Shown piece after piece: positions 43,275 through 51,843 of a stretch of 64,000 nt of DNA (within the stretch, counting starts at the first letter, position 1; each line of letters begins with the position of its first letter). The notes under the pieces were generated by a model. It ran no database searches, was not told where the DNA came from, and worked only from the letters and a program-made list of their open reading frames with translations. The translations under genes were made by a program, and so were the position numbers. The DNA lies in contig CAJFTS010000008.1 in NCBI GenBank assembly GCA_904420015.1, positions 1-64,000 on the forward strand, read 5' to 3'. Source of the stretch: an uncultured Clostridia bacterium. Lineage in GTDB: Bacteria > Bacillota > Clostridia > Oscillospirales > Acutalibacteraceae.

Positions 43275-44207
43275 ATGAAGCTGTTTGATTTGCATTGCGA
43301 TACGCTGTATGAATGCTGTATGCAGGGCGTGGATTTGTTTGACAACGACCTGCAGCTGTCGCTGAAAAAGGGGGCCGGATTTACGGCCTGGCGGCAGTTT
43401 TTCGCCGTATGGATGCCCGACGGGCTGCGGGGCGAGGCGGCGGTGGAGCATTTTCACAAATGCCGGGCTTATCTCGACGGCCAGCTTGCAAGGTATGGGA
43501 AGGTGCTTTCCTTATGCCGCACGGCGGAGGAGGTGAGGGAAGCGGAGGAAGCGGGCAAATGCGCGGCCATTCTCTCGGTGGAGGGAAGCGCGGCGGCCGG
43601 CGGGAAGGTGGATGGCATCGACGCCCTCTATGAGGCGGGGGTGCGGATGATGACCCTGACCTGGAATGGAAAAACCGAATTTGCCGACGGGGTGCAGGTC
43701 CCTTACCCGGGCGGGCTGACCGCATTGGGACGCCGGGCCGTCCGCCGGTGTGAAAGGCTGGGGATGGTGGTGGATGTTTCCCACATTGCCGAGCACGGGT
43801 TCTGGGATGTGGAGGAAGTAAGCCGCAAGCCCTATATCGCTTCCCATTCCAATTCCAAGACGGTTTTCGACCATCCCCGCAATCTGACCGACCGACAGTT
43901 TCGCGCCATTGTCGACCGGGGAGGCTTGGTGGGCGTCAACCTTTACCCACTGTTTTTAAACGGGGAAAAAGATGCGGATCTGGATACCATTGTACGCCAT
44001 ATCGACCATTTCCTCTCCCTGGGAGGGGAGGCGGCCGTCTGCATCGGCACCGATTTCGACGGGGCGCAGATGCCCTCCTGCCTGCCGGATGTAGGCACGC
44101 TCCCCCGCCTTTACGAGCGGCTTTTGCATTTGCGGTACGCGGAGACGCTGGTCCAAGGCATTTTTTATCAAAATGCCGCACATTTTTTCGACAGGGCTTT
44201 GACATAA
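43275..44207 (+). CDS. membrane dipeptidase (peptidase M19 family)
   Basis: A 310-residue amidohydrolase-fold dipeptidase. Zinc ligands and active-site residues: FDLHCDTLYE near the N-terminus, ILSVEGSA (bridging Glu), VVDVSHI, ASHSNSK and CIGTDFDG. It should hydrolyse dipeptides, possibly D-amino-acid-containing. ATG 43275 has AGGAGGAAGG upstream. No signal peptide, so it is cytoplasmic despite the family name. Confidence 0.9.
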   Translation: MKLFDLHCDTLYECCMQGVDLFDNDLQLSLKKGAGFTAWRQFFAVWMPDGLRGEAAVEHFHKCRAYLDGQLARYGKVLSLCRTAEEVREAEEAGKCAAILSVEGSAAAGGKVDGIDALYEAGVRMMTLTWNGKTEFADGVQVPYPGGLTALGRRAVRRCERLGMVVDVSHIAEHGFWDVEEVSRKPYIASHSNSKTVFDHPRNLTDRQFRAIVDRGGLVGVNLYPLFLNGEKDADLDTIVRHIDHFLSLGGEAAVCIGTDFDGAQMPSCLPDVGTLPRLYERLLHLRYAETLVQGIFYQNAAHFFDRALT

Positions 44208-44300
44208 GGGCGGATGTGTACTAGAATAATGGCGTTGGTTTTGCCGGGAGGATGTACGGCCCGGCGCCGCAATCGGGAAGATTTGGAGTGATTTTCATTG

Positions 44301-45797
44301 ATGTATCAAAGCACGCGTGACAGCGGCGTATCGGTATCCTCCGCCCAGGCCATCACCCAGGGCATTTCGGCGGACGGCGGCCTTTTCGTACCTGAGAGCC
44401 TCCCGCAGCTGACGCTTGAGGAGCTCAAGGGCATGCTCGGCCTTTCCTATGTGGAGCGGGCGAAGGCGGTTTTAAGCAAGTATTTGACGGATTTTACCGA
44501 GGAAGAATTGGATGCCTGCGTGTCGGGCGCCTATGCGTCGGGCAAGTTTGACGACAAAAGCGTGGCTCCCCTGGCTCAGGTCGGCCCGGGCGTCTATATG
44601 CTTGAGCTGTGGCACGGGCCTACCTGTGCCTTTAAGGATATGGCACTGCAGCTGCTGCCCTTCTTGCTGACCACCGCCTCCAAAAAGACGGTGGGGGATA
44701 AGACCATCGTCATCCTGGTCGCCACCTCCGGCGATACGGGCAAGGCCGCTTTGGAAGGCTTTAAGGACGTAGCAGGCACCAAGATCCTCGTTTTCTATCC
44801 CCAGGATGGGGTCAGCCCCATGCAAAAGCTGCAGATGACCACCCAGGAGGGCGGCAATGTAGGGGTCTGTGCCATCCAGGGCAACTTTGACGACGCCCAG
44901 ACCGGCGTAAAGGCCATCTTCACCGACGAAGGGGTCACGAAGAAGCTGGGCGAACACGGCATGCTTTTTTCCAGCGCCAATTCCATCAACTGGGGCCGTT
45001 TGGTGCCGCAGATTGTCTATTATATTTCCGCTTACTGCGATTTGGTCAAGGAAGGCAAGGTCCCCTTGGGCGATCCGGTCAATGTGACGGTTCCCACCGG
45101 GAACTTCGGCAATATCTTGGCGGCCTATTACGCCAAGCGGATGGGCCTTCCGGTCAAGAAGCTCATCTGCGCGTCCAATTCCAACAATGTGCTCACCGAT
45201 TTTCTAAAGACCGGCGTTTACGACCGCAACCGTCCCTTCTATACCACCATATCCCCGTCGATGGACATCCTGATTTCCAGCAACCTGGAACGGCTTTTGT
45301 ACGACCTGTCCGGCCGGGATGATGGGAAGATCCGGGGCTATATGCAGTCTTTAAAGGAGACCGGGCGGTATGAGGTGGATGAGGAAATGAAGGAGAAGCT
45401 GTCCGCCCTCTTCTGTGCGGGCTTCTGCGACGACGCCGCCACCAAGGAAACCATCGGGGAAGCCTTCCGCGCCCGCGGGTATCTCTGCGACACCCACACG
45501 GCGGTGGCGCTGCATGTATATGAACAGTATGTAGCCGGCACCGGGGACAAGACCCCGACCCTGATCGCCTCCACCGCCAGCCCCTTTAAATTCTCGTCGA
45601 GCGTCCTGGACGCGGTGGCGAAGGAGGATGTGTCCCAGCTGGACGAGTTTGCAAAGGTCGCGGAGCTTTCCAAGTGCGCAAAGGTAGATGCGCCCGCTGC
45701 GCTTGCCTCCCTGAAGGACAAGCCGGTGCGTTTTACCGACGTATGCACGAAGGATTCGATGGAGCAGGTGGTCCTTTCCATGCTGGGTATTAATTAG
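44301..45797 (+). CDS. threonine synthase (thrC): threonine synthase
   Basis: About 498 residues; converts O-phosphohomoserine to threonine with PLP. The PLP-binding lysine is in GPTCAFKDMALQLLP, the phosphate-binding loop is TGNFGNILAAYYAK, and ATSGDTGKAALEGF is typical. ATG 44301 or the TTG three bases earlier may be used; GGAG lies at 44285-44288. Monocistronic; no hom or thrB in the window. Confidence 0.95.
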   Translation: MYQSTRDSGVSVSSAQAITQGISADGGLFVPESLPQLTLEELKGMLGLSYVERAKAVLSKYLTDFTEEELDACVSGAYASGKFDDKSVAPLAQVGPGVYMLELWHGPTCAFKDMALQLLPFLLTTASKKTVGDKTIVILVATSGDTGKAALEGFKDVAGTKILVFYPQDGVSPMQKLQMTTQEGGNVGVCAIQGNFDDAQTGVKAIFTDEGVTKKLGEHGMLFSSANSINWGRLVPQIVYYISAYCDLVKEGKVPLGDPVNVTVPTGNFGNILAAYYAKRMGLPVKKLICASNSNNVLTDFLKTGVYDRNRPFYTTISPSMDILISSNLERLLYDLSGRDDGKIRGYMQSLKETGRYEVDEEMKEKLSALFCAGFCDDAATKETIGEAFRARGYLCDTHTAVALHVYEQYVAGTGDKTPTLIASTASPFKFSSSVLDAVAKEDVSQLDEFAKVAELSKCAKVDAPAALASLKDKPVRFTDVCTKDSMEQVVLSMLGIN

Positions 45798-45860
45798 GAC
45801 GTTTTGTCGTGTGGGGCGGCTTTTCGGGCCCTTGCCCGGCCGCCCCGCGTTCCGGTTTGC

Positions 45861-46037
45861 CTATTTGCGCTTGAAGGTGGCGCAGATGGTGTCGTTGGAG
45901 CTGACGGCGAAGGAAGGGCCGACGTTGATGTGGTCGGCGCAGCAGTATTGCTTCCCGTCGTGGTAAGCGCAGTTTTTGACGCTGCATTCGATGCCTTTGA
46001 TGCAGTTGGCCGGGGCGATGGGCTTTTTGTCGTTCAC
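45861..46037 (-). CDS. DUF1540 cysteine-rich protein
   Basis: A 58-residue protein with cysteine spacing of DUF1540: CIKGIECSVKNCAYHDG, YCCADHINVG, then SSNDTICATFK. A likely small metal-binding protein, frequently seen in spore-forming Firmicutes. GTG 46037 has AAGGAGG 9 bp upstream. It is convergent with thrC; a GC-rich hairpin at about 45814-45843 separates them. Confidence 0.85.
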   Translation of the reverse strand: MNDKKPIAPANCIKGIECSVKNCAYHDGKQYCCADHINVGPSFAVSSNDTICATFKRK

Positions 46038-46160
46038 GGTTTCACGCCTCCTTGGCTTCGATTTGGAATGCGGGCGCTGCAAAGGGTGCCCGGCTTTATT
46101 TTTGCAAAATCCCGCCCCATTATTCTCTTTGGGGCTAAAGTATGAGATAAGGATGCGTTT

Positions 46161-46856
46161 ATGTCGATATTTGCGATTGCCGACCTGCATTTGTCCCTTG
46201 GGACGGACAAACCGATGGATGTCTTTAAGGGCTGGGATCATTATGTCGAGCGGCTGGAGCGCAACTGGAGAAGCCTGGTAGGCCCGGACGATCTGGTGGT
46301 CGTTCCGGGAGACGTCTCCTGGGCGATGAGCTTGGAGCAGACCAAGGCGGATTTCGCTTTTTTGCACGCCCTGCCCGGGCGCAAGCTGATCGGCAAGGGG
46401 AATCACGACTACTGGTGGTGCACCAAGCGCAAGATGGACGCCTTCCTGGCCGAGTGCGGGTTTGATTCTATTGAAATTTTGTTTAACAACGCCTTTGCCG
46501 CAGAGGGGATCGCCGTCTGCGGGACGAGGGGATGGTTTTTCGACGCGGCCAAAACCGAGGATCGAAAAATCCTGTTGAGGGAAGCGGGACGGCTGCGCAT
46601 GTCGATTGAGCAGGCCGTACAGACCGGCAAGGAGCCGGTGGTCTTTCTGCACTACCCCCCTCTTTATGCCGGCGAGGTGTGTGAGGAGATGATGCAGGTC
46701 CTCAAGGAATACGGGATCCGCCGGGTCTATTACGGCCATATCCACGGCCACGGCGCCCGCAGGGCGGTGACGGGGGAGTACGAGGGGATTGTATTCCGTC
46801 TGATTTCCTGCGACTTTCTGGGCTTTTGCCCCGAACGGGTGGAAGGCGGATGGTGA
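46161..46856 (+). CDS. calcineurin-type metallophosphoesterase
   Basis: A 231-residue phosphoesterase. Metal ligands: IADLHLS, VVPGDVSWAM, GKGNHDYWW, VFLHYPP and YYGHIHGHG. The family includes cytoplasmic phosphodiesterases; the substrate is unknown. Starts at ATG 46161 with AAGGAT upstream. Confidence 0.9.
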   Translation: MSIFAIADLHLSLGTDKPMDVFKGWDHYVERLERNWRSLVGPDDLVVVPGDVSWAMSLEQTKADFAFLHALPGRKLIGKGNHDYWWCTKRKMDAFLAECGFDSIEILFNNAFAAEGIAVCGTRGWFFDAAKTEDRKILLREAGRLRMSIEQAVQTGKEPVVFLHYPPLYAGEVCEEMMQVLKEYGIRRVYYGHIHGHGARRAVTGEYEGIVFRLISCDFLGFCPERVEGGW

Positions 46857-46944
46857 TTTCTGCCCGAAAGGGCGGGGACAAAAGGGGCAAATTGCAGCTC
46901 TTTGCAGAAAGTGGCGAAAAGCCGTAGCAATTAAAGGGACAGTA

Positions 46945-46953
46945 TGCTATAAT
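46945..46953 (+). promoter_or_regulatory. extended -10 promoter of tig
   Basis: TGC-TATAAT (46945-46953) with only a weak -35 (TAGCAA at 46925-46930, 17 bp upstream). Leader of about 35 nt before tig. Confidence 0.55.
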
Positions 46954-46994
46954 AAGGGGAAAATTTGACGTATTAAAATGTAGGAGGAAATAAA

Positions 46995-48329
46995 ATGAGT
47001 CTCAAAGCAGTCAACAAGGTGGACACCAACCGCTATGAACTGGAAATCGAGGTCGGCCCCGAAAGCTTCGAGGAAGCCGTTTCCAAGGCGTTTCGCAAGA
47101 ATGCGTCGAAGATTTCCATTCCGGGCTTCCGCAAGGGGAAGGCGCCCCGCGCGTTCATCGAGAAGGTGTACGGCGAGAATTTCTTCTATGAGGATGCGGT
47201 GAACGATCTCTATCCCCAGGCGCTGGAGGCGGCGGTGGAAGAGTCCGGCCTTGATCTGGTGGAGGACAAAATTGATACCGAAGTCGTCAGCGTCGGCAAG
47301 GAAGGCGTTGTGTTCAAATCGAAGGTCACCACCAAGCCGGAGGTGGAGATTTCGGAATATAAGGGCCTCAAGGCCACCCGTGCCGTCAAGCCGGTGACCG
47401 ATGAGGATGTGGATGCGGAGCTGACCCGCCTGCAGGAGAGAAACGGCCGCATTGTGACGGTGGAGGATCGTCCGGCCCAGGACGGCGACACGGCGGTTAT
47501 CGACTTTGAAGGCTTTGTCGACGGCGTGGCCTTTGAAGGCGGGAAGGGCGAGGACCATCCTCTGGTGCTCGGCTCGGGCCAGTTTATCCCCGGCTTTGAA
47601 GAGCAGGTGGCGGGCCACAGCGCCGGCGACGAGTTCGACGTGGACGTGACCTTCCCCGAGGACTACCATGCTAAGGATCTGGCGGGAAAAGCGGCCATCT
47701 TTAAGGTAAAGGTGCATGAGGTCAAAACCCGTGAGCTGCCTGCCCTCGACGATGAGTTTGCCAAGGATGTCAGCGAGTACGATACCCTCGGCGAGCTCAA
47801 GGCCGACTTGAAAACCAAGCTGGAGGAAAAGGCCGGCAAGGCGGCGGACGACCTGGTGGAGAACCAGCTGATCGACCAGCTCGTCGAAGGGATGAAGGCG
47901 GAGGTGCCTGAGGCCATGTATGAGCGCCGCATCGACCAGGATGTCAATGACTTTGCCTACCGCCTGCAGGGCAGCGGCCTGGATCTGAACACCTACCTGC
48001 AGTACACCGGCATGGATATGGAAAGCTTCCGCAAGACCTTCCGCGACGTAGCTGAGCGCCAGGTAAAGGTGCGCCTTGCTTTGGAGAAGATTGCACAGGT
48101 GGAGAACCTGCAGCCCAGCGAGGAGGATTTGGAGGCCGAGTATAAGAAGATGGCGGACAATTACCACATTGAGCTGGATAAGGTCAAGAGCGCCGTCTCC
48201 GAGAAGGATCTGAAGCTGGATCTGGCGGTGGAAAAAGCGGTGCAGCTTGTCAAAGACAATGCCGTTGTCACCGAAGGCGAGTATAAGGAAGAAGAGGAAA
48301 AGGCGGAGGACGAAGGCAGCGGCGAATAA
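46995..48329 (+). CDS. tig: trigger factor
   Basis: A 444-residue ribosome-associated chaperone and prolyl isomerase. Residues 1-115: ribosome-binding domain with GFRKGKAPRAFIEKVYG; about 160-245: FKBP-type domain (DTAVIDFEGFVDGVAFEGG, VDVTFPEDYHAKDLAGK); then a helical chaperone arm region, with an acidic C-terminal tail (EEEEKAEDEGSGE). It is first in the common tig-clpP-clpX-lon gene order. GGAGG precedes the ATG. Confidence 0.96.
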   Translation: MSLKAVNKVDTNRYELEIEVGPESFEEAVSKAFRKNASKISIPGFRKGKAPRAFIEKVYGENFFYEDAVNDLYPQALEAAVEESGLDLVEDKIDTEVVSVGKEGVVFKSKVTTKPEVEISEYKGLKATRAVKPVTDEDVDAELTRLQERNGRIVTVEDRPAQDGDTAVIDFEGFVDGVAFEGGKGEDHPLVLGSGQFIPGFEEQVAGHSAGDEFDVDVTFPEDYHAKDLAGKAAIFKVKVHEVKTRELPALDDEFAKDVSEYDTLGELKADLKTKLEEKAGKAADDLVENQLIDQLVEGMKAEVPEAMYERRIDQDVNDFAYRLQGSGLDLNTYLQYTGMDMESFRKTFRDVAERQVKVRLALEKIAQVENLQPSEEDLEAEYKKMADNYHIELDKVKSAVSEKDLKLDLAVEKAVQLVKDNAVVTEGEYKEEEEKAEDEGSGE

Positions 48330-48414
48330 TTTTTTGATTAAAGTGGATGGCAGGCGTGAATACTACAAAAAGCCCGCCTGCCGTCTGGTAGGATAAAGAA
48401 AATCGTATTGGCTT

Positions 48415-48449
48415 CACAGCAGTATGCCGGTCAAAGGCATACTGCTGTG
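48415..48449 (+). promoter_or_regulatory. long hairpin in the tig-clpP spacer
   Basis: CACAGCAGTATGCC (48415-48428) pairs perfectly with GGCATACTGCTGTG (48436-48449) around a 7-nt loop, 36 bp before clpP. No T tract follows, so it is not a standard terminator; it may stabilise or process the clpP message. Confidence 0.5.
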
Positions 48450-48484
48450 CGTTCGTAATCCAAAACAGAATGGGAGGATTCATC

Positions 48485-49066
48485 ATGAGTTTAGTGCCAT
48501 ATGTGGTGGAGCAGACCAGCCGCGGGGAGCGCAGCTACGATATTTTTTCCCGCCTGCTCAACGACCGCATCATCATGCTCTCCGACGAGGTCAACGACGT
48601 CACCGCCAGCCTTGTGGTGGCCCAGCTCCTCTATCTGGAAGGGCAGGACCCGGATAAGGACATCGACCTGTATATCAACAGCCCCGGCGGCTCCATCACC
48701 TCCGGTATGGCCATTTACGATACCATGCAGTACATTAAGTGCGACGTTTCCACCATCTGCATCGGTATGGCGGCCAGCATGGGCGCGTTCCTGCTGGCGG
48801 CGGGCGCCAAGGGCAAGCGTTTCGCGCTGCCCAACAGCGAGATTATGATTCATCAGCCTTTGGGCGGCGCCCAGGGCCAGGCGACCGACGTGCAGATCCA
48901 TGCCGAGCACATCATCCGCATCAAGGACCGGATGAACCGGATGCTCTCGGAAATGACCGGCCAGCCGCTGGAAACCATTAAGCTGGATACCGAGCGGGAC
49001 AACTTTATGACCGCCGAGCAGGCCGCCGCTTACGGTTTGGTGGATAAGGTGATTGCCAAACGATAA
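48485..49066 (+). CDS. clpP: ATP-dependent Clp protease proteolytic subunit
   Basis: A 193-residue serine peptidase. Catalytic Ser is in [11 protein letters not shown], His in [11 protein letters not shown], and Asp in KLDTERDNF. Forms a tetradecameric chamber with ClpX. ATG 48485 is chosen because GGGAGG is 8 bp upstream, giving the expected N-terminal propeptide [16 protein letters not shown]. Followed 35 bp later by clpX. Confidence 0.97.
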   Translation: MSLVPYVVEQTSRGERSYDIFSRLLNDRIIMLSDEVNDVTASLVVAQLLYLEGQDPDKDIDLYINSPGGSITSGMAIYDTMQYIKCDVSTICIGMAASMGAFLLAAGAKGKRFALPNSEIMIHQPLGGAQGQATDVQIHAEHIIRIKDRMNRMLSEMTGQPLETIKLDTERDNFMTAEQAAAYGLVDKVIAKR

Positions 49067-49101
49067 CATCCCCGAAAGTTTGAGGGAAGAAAGGTGTTCG
49101 G

Positions 49102-50403
49102 ATGCCTAAGAACGACGAGAGAATCCTGCGCTGCTCCTTTTGCGGCAAATCGCAGGACGAGGTAAAAAGACTGATCGCCGGTCCAGGCGTATATATCTGC
49201 AACGAATGTGTGGATCTGTGCCAGGACATTTTGGAGGACGGGGACCTTCCGTCCCGCAGAAGCACGGCGGTAGAAAATCCGCCTGTGCTGTTAAAACCGA
49301 GAGAAATCAAGGATCTGCTTGACGAATACGTGATCGGGCAGGATGAGGCGAAGGTGACGCTGTCGGTGGCGGTGTACAACCACTATAAGCGCATCTTCTT
49401 CAACAACGGCGCAGCGGACGACGTGGAGCTGCAAAAGTCCAACGTCCTTCTGCTGGGCCCCACCGGCGTGGGAAAAACGCTGCTGGCCCAGACGCTTGCC
49501 AACATTCTCAACGTTCCCTTCGCCATTGCCGACGCCACCACCCTGACGGAGGCCGGCTATGTGGGCGAGGATGTGGAGAACATCCTTCTGCGCCTGATCC
49601 AGGCGGCGGATTACGACATCGACAAGGCCGAGCGGGGCATCATCTATATCGACGAATTCGATAAAATCGCCCGCAAGTCGGAGAACCCCTCCATCACCCG
49701 GGACGTGTCCGGCGAAGGGGTGCAGCAGGCGCTGCTGAAGATCCTGGAGGGCACGGTATCCAACGTGCCCCCTATGGGCGGGCGCAAGCATCCCCAGCAG
49801 GAGTTTATCCAAATCAATACGAAAAACATCCTTTTCATCTGCGGCGGCGCCTTCGACGGCCTGGAAAAGGTCATCGAAAAGCGGGTGCATTCGGCCGCCA
49901 TGGGCTTTGGCGCGAACGTGGTGAGCAAGAAGGAAGTGAGCTCTGCGGCCCTTCTCAAAAGCGTCATCCCGCAGGACCTGGTCAAATTCGGCGTGATTCC
50001 GGAGCTGGTGGGCCGGGTGCCGGTCATCACCGCCCTCGACGCGCTGGATAAGGAGACCATCGTGCGTATCCTGTCCGAGCCGCGCAACGCCATCTTGAAG
50101 CAGTACACCCGGATGCTCGAATACGACGGGGTGACCCTGGAATTCGAGAAGGATGCCTTGGAGGCGGTGGCCGAAAAGGCCATGGAGCTCAAAACCGGCG
50201 TGCGCGCTCTGCGCTCCATCATGGAAGGGGTGCTCTCCGACGTGATGTTCAACGTCCCCTCCGACCCGACGGTGGAGAAGGTGGTCATTACCGCCGACTG
50301 CGTCAACGGCAAGACGGAGCCGACCCTGCTACGCGATCCGAATAAGAAGCCTATGCGGCTGAAAATCCCGGCGAAAACCAAATCCCGTAATTCTGCGTCT
50401 TAA
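49102..50403 (+). CDS. clpX: ATP-dependent Clp protease ATP-binding subunit ClpX
   Basis: A 433-residue AAA+ unfoldase. N-terminal zinc-binding domain CSFCGKS ... CNECVDLC; Walker A GPTGVGKT, Walker [11 protein letters not shown], the pore loop GYVGED, sensor residues in the [15 protein letters not shown] stretch containing the RKH-like region, and the IGF loop binding ClpP absent of surprises. It delivers tagged proteins to ClpP. A terminator follows. Confidence 0.97.
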   Translation: MPKNDERILRCSFCGKSQDEVKRLIAGPGVYICNECVDLCQDILEDGDLPSRRSTAVENPPVLLKPREIKDLLDEYVIGQDEAKVTLSVAVYNHYKRIFFNNGAADDVELQKSNVLLLGPTGVGKTLLAQTLANILNVPFAIADATTLTEAGYVGEDVENILLRLIQAADYDIDKAERGIIYIDEFDKIARKSENPSITRDVSGEGVQQALLKILEGTVSNVPPMGGRKHPQQEFIQINTKNILFICGGAFDGLEKVIEKRVHSAAMGFGANVVSKKEVSSAALLKSVIPQDLVKFGVIPELVGRVPVITALDALDKETIVRILSEPRNAILKQYTRMLEYDGVTLEFEKDALEAVAEKAMELKTGVRALRSIMEGVLSDVMFNVPSDPTVEKVVITADCVNGKTEPTLLRDPNKKPMRLKIPAKTKSRNSAS

Positions 50404-50419
50404 GCAGGCTTGCCTGCTT

Positions 50420-50455
50420 GCCCGCGCCCGGCTGATGCCAGGCGCGGGCTTTTTT
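50420..50455 (+). terminator. terminator after clpX
   Basis: GCCCGCGCC (50420-50428) pairs with GGCGCGGGC (50441-50449), followed by TTTTTTG. A second hairpin CCCCTGG/CCAGGGG follows at about 50477-50495. Confidence 0.88.
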
Positions 50456-50554
50456 GTCGCTTTCGGCATAATAAAACCCCTGGGTTTACCAGGGGTAAGT
50501 AAAAAAGCCTGGGCAAAAGAAAAAAGTAAAAGCATAATTTGTTAGGAGGGAAAA

Positions 50555-50680
50555 GTGAAAGTAAAGCACAGGTTTTCTGAGAGAAACGCGGGGATTTTTG
50601 CGGAAAGTATGCCTGTCACAGAATGCTATGGAATGCCAAAGAAAACTGGTTTCCCAGCTGCAGGACGCACGAGGCGATGA
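50555..50680 (+). CDS. possible small basic peptide ORF
   Basis: A 41-codon ORF from GTG 50555 with a strong AGGAGG (50544-50549) five bases upstream: MKVKHRFSERNAG... ending TGFPAAGRTRR. The last codons lie in the first copy of the 265-bp repeat. The second copy can encode a related ending, TGFPVAGRTKR. It might be a real short peptide, but substitutions between repeat copies do not favour synonymous sites, so evidence for coding is weak. Confidence 0.25.
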   Translation: MKVKHRFSERNAGIFAESMPVTECYGMPKKTGFPAAGRTRR

Positions 50681-51290
50681 TAATTTTTCAGTACCCCTTC
50701 CAGGGATTAACAAATTCTGGCCCCTCGGGGGTCTGGGCAAACCACTTGTTTACGAGAGGTTTTGCTTATCGTTTACGGTATGGTGAGCCCTTTGAACTGC
50801 CGAAGATAGGGAAAAAGCCTTGGCAAAGAAAAGAGCGAAAGCTGCTGGTAAGGCAAAAGAAATCTGCAAAAGCTTCAAAATCACGGCAAGCGCGAAACAG
50901 ACATCTGCAACCGGTTTCCCAGTTGCAGGACGCACGAAGCGATGATAATTTTTCAGTACCTCTTCCAGGGATTAGCAAATTTTGGCCCCTCGGGGGTCTG
51001 GGCAAACCACTTGTTTACGAGAGGTTTTGCTTATCGTTTACGGCATGGTGAGCCCTTTGAACTGCCGGAGGTAGGGAACAAGCCTTGGCAAAGAAAAGAG
51101 CGAAAGCTGCTGGTAAGGCAAAAGAAATCTGCAAAAGCTTCGAAATCACGGCAAGCGCGAAACAGACATCTGCAACCGGTTTCCCAGCTGCCGGGCGCGC
51201 GGGGCGATGCAATTTTTCACTCTCCCTTGCCGGGGCCATCAGGGACTCCCCCCTCTGGAGCCCGGGCATATCACTGGTTTCCTGCTTGTA
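50648..51290. repeat. 265-bp tandem repeat between clpX and lon
   Basis: Two full copies, 50648-50912 and 50913-51177, align without gaps and differ at only ten positions by my count, nine of them transitions. A third, partial and diverged copy begins at 51178 and can be followed to about 51290. Each copy contains a CCCC-TC-GGGG hairpin (50721-50730 in copy 1). Long ORFs read through it in several frames but show no purifying selection. The element looks non-coding; its function is unknown. Confidence 0.85.
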
Positions 51291-51630
51291 TCTTTTCGGC
51301 AAAGAGCTCCCGCAGGTTCAAGGAGGGGAGGGGAAAACCGGGCGTAAAAAGGACGGGAAGGAAGCCGCTGATGCAAAGCAATCATAGGGAGAGCTGAGCT
51401 TGCCCCGATCCTGCGGAAAACGAACCTGCGGGGCACTTCCCTCGATGGACGGACAGGGCGTATGATGCCTTGGGAAGCTCTTAGTAACCCTTGAAAGGCC
51501 GGAACGGGCCGGTTCCTCCGGCATTTTATCAGCTGCACCTTTTCTAGTCGGTTTGGCTGCGCTGCTTTTCGGATGCCGGCGCAGGAGAAGAATGGGAAGG
51601 ATGCTGACAGAAAAAGTCGATTGCGGGCGA
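51291..51630. other. spacer without a gene
   Basis: About 340 bp between the tandem repeat and the lon promoter. I see no supported ORF or hairpin with a T tract here. Confidence 0.5.
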
Positions 51631-51659
51631 TTGAAAAAGCAATACGATTATGGTATAGT
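51631..51659 (+). promoter_or_regulatory. promoter of lon (distal)
   Basis: TTGAAA (51631-51636), 17 bp, TATAGT (51654-51659) with an extended TGG. A second -10 with TGC-TATGAT lies at 51762-51770 but has no good -35. Confidence 0.65.
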
Positions 51660-51843
51660 ATTCTGACAGGCCGGACCGACATTGAAAAAAGGCGAATCTA
51701 CCAAATTTGATGGTGTTTTTCTGGTTATTCATACATTTTTCAAGAAGAAGGACGGGCCCTGTGCTATGATAACCAAGATGTTGTGCGTTTTTCGCATGGT
51801 ACCCGGCGCCCGCAAGGCGCCTGTTTGAAAGGGAGGTAACAGT

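Noticed and set aside
50648-51290. Tandem repeat as a CRISPR array
   Set aside because: The units are 265 bp and almost identical throughout; there is no short repeat with variable spacers and no cas gene.
50623-51397. Overlapping ORFs of 100-150 codons across the tandem repeat as real proteins
   Set aside because: They lack ribosome-binding sites, change frame-specific residues at most of the ten differing sites, and look like no known family.
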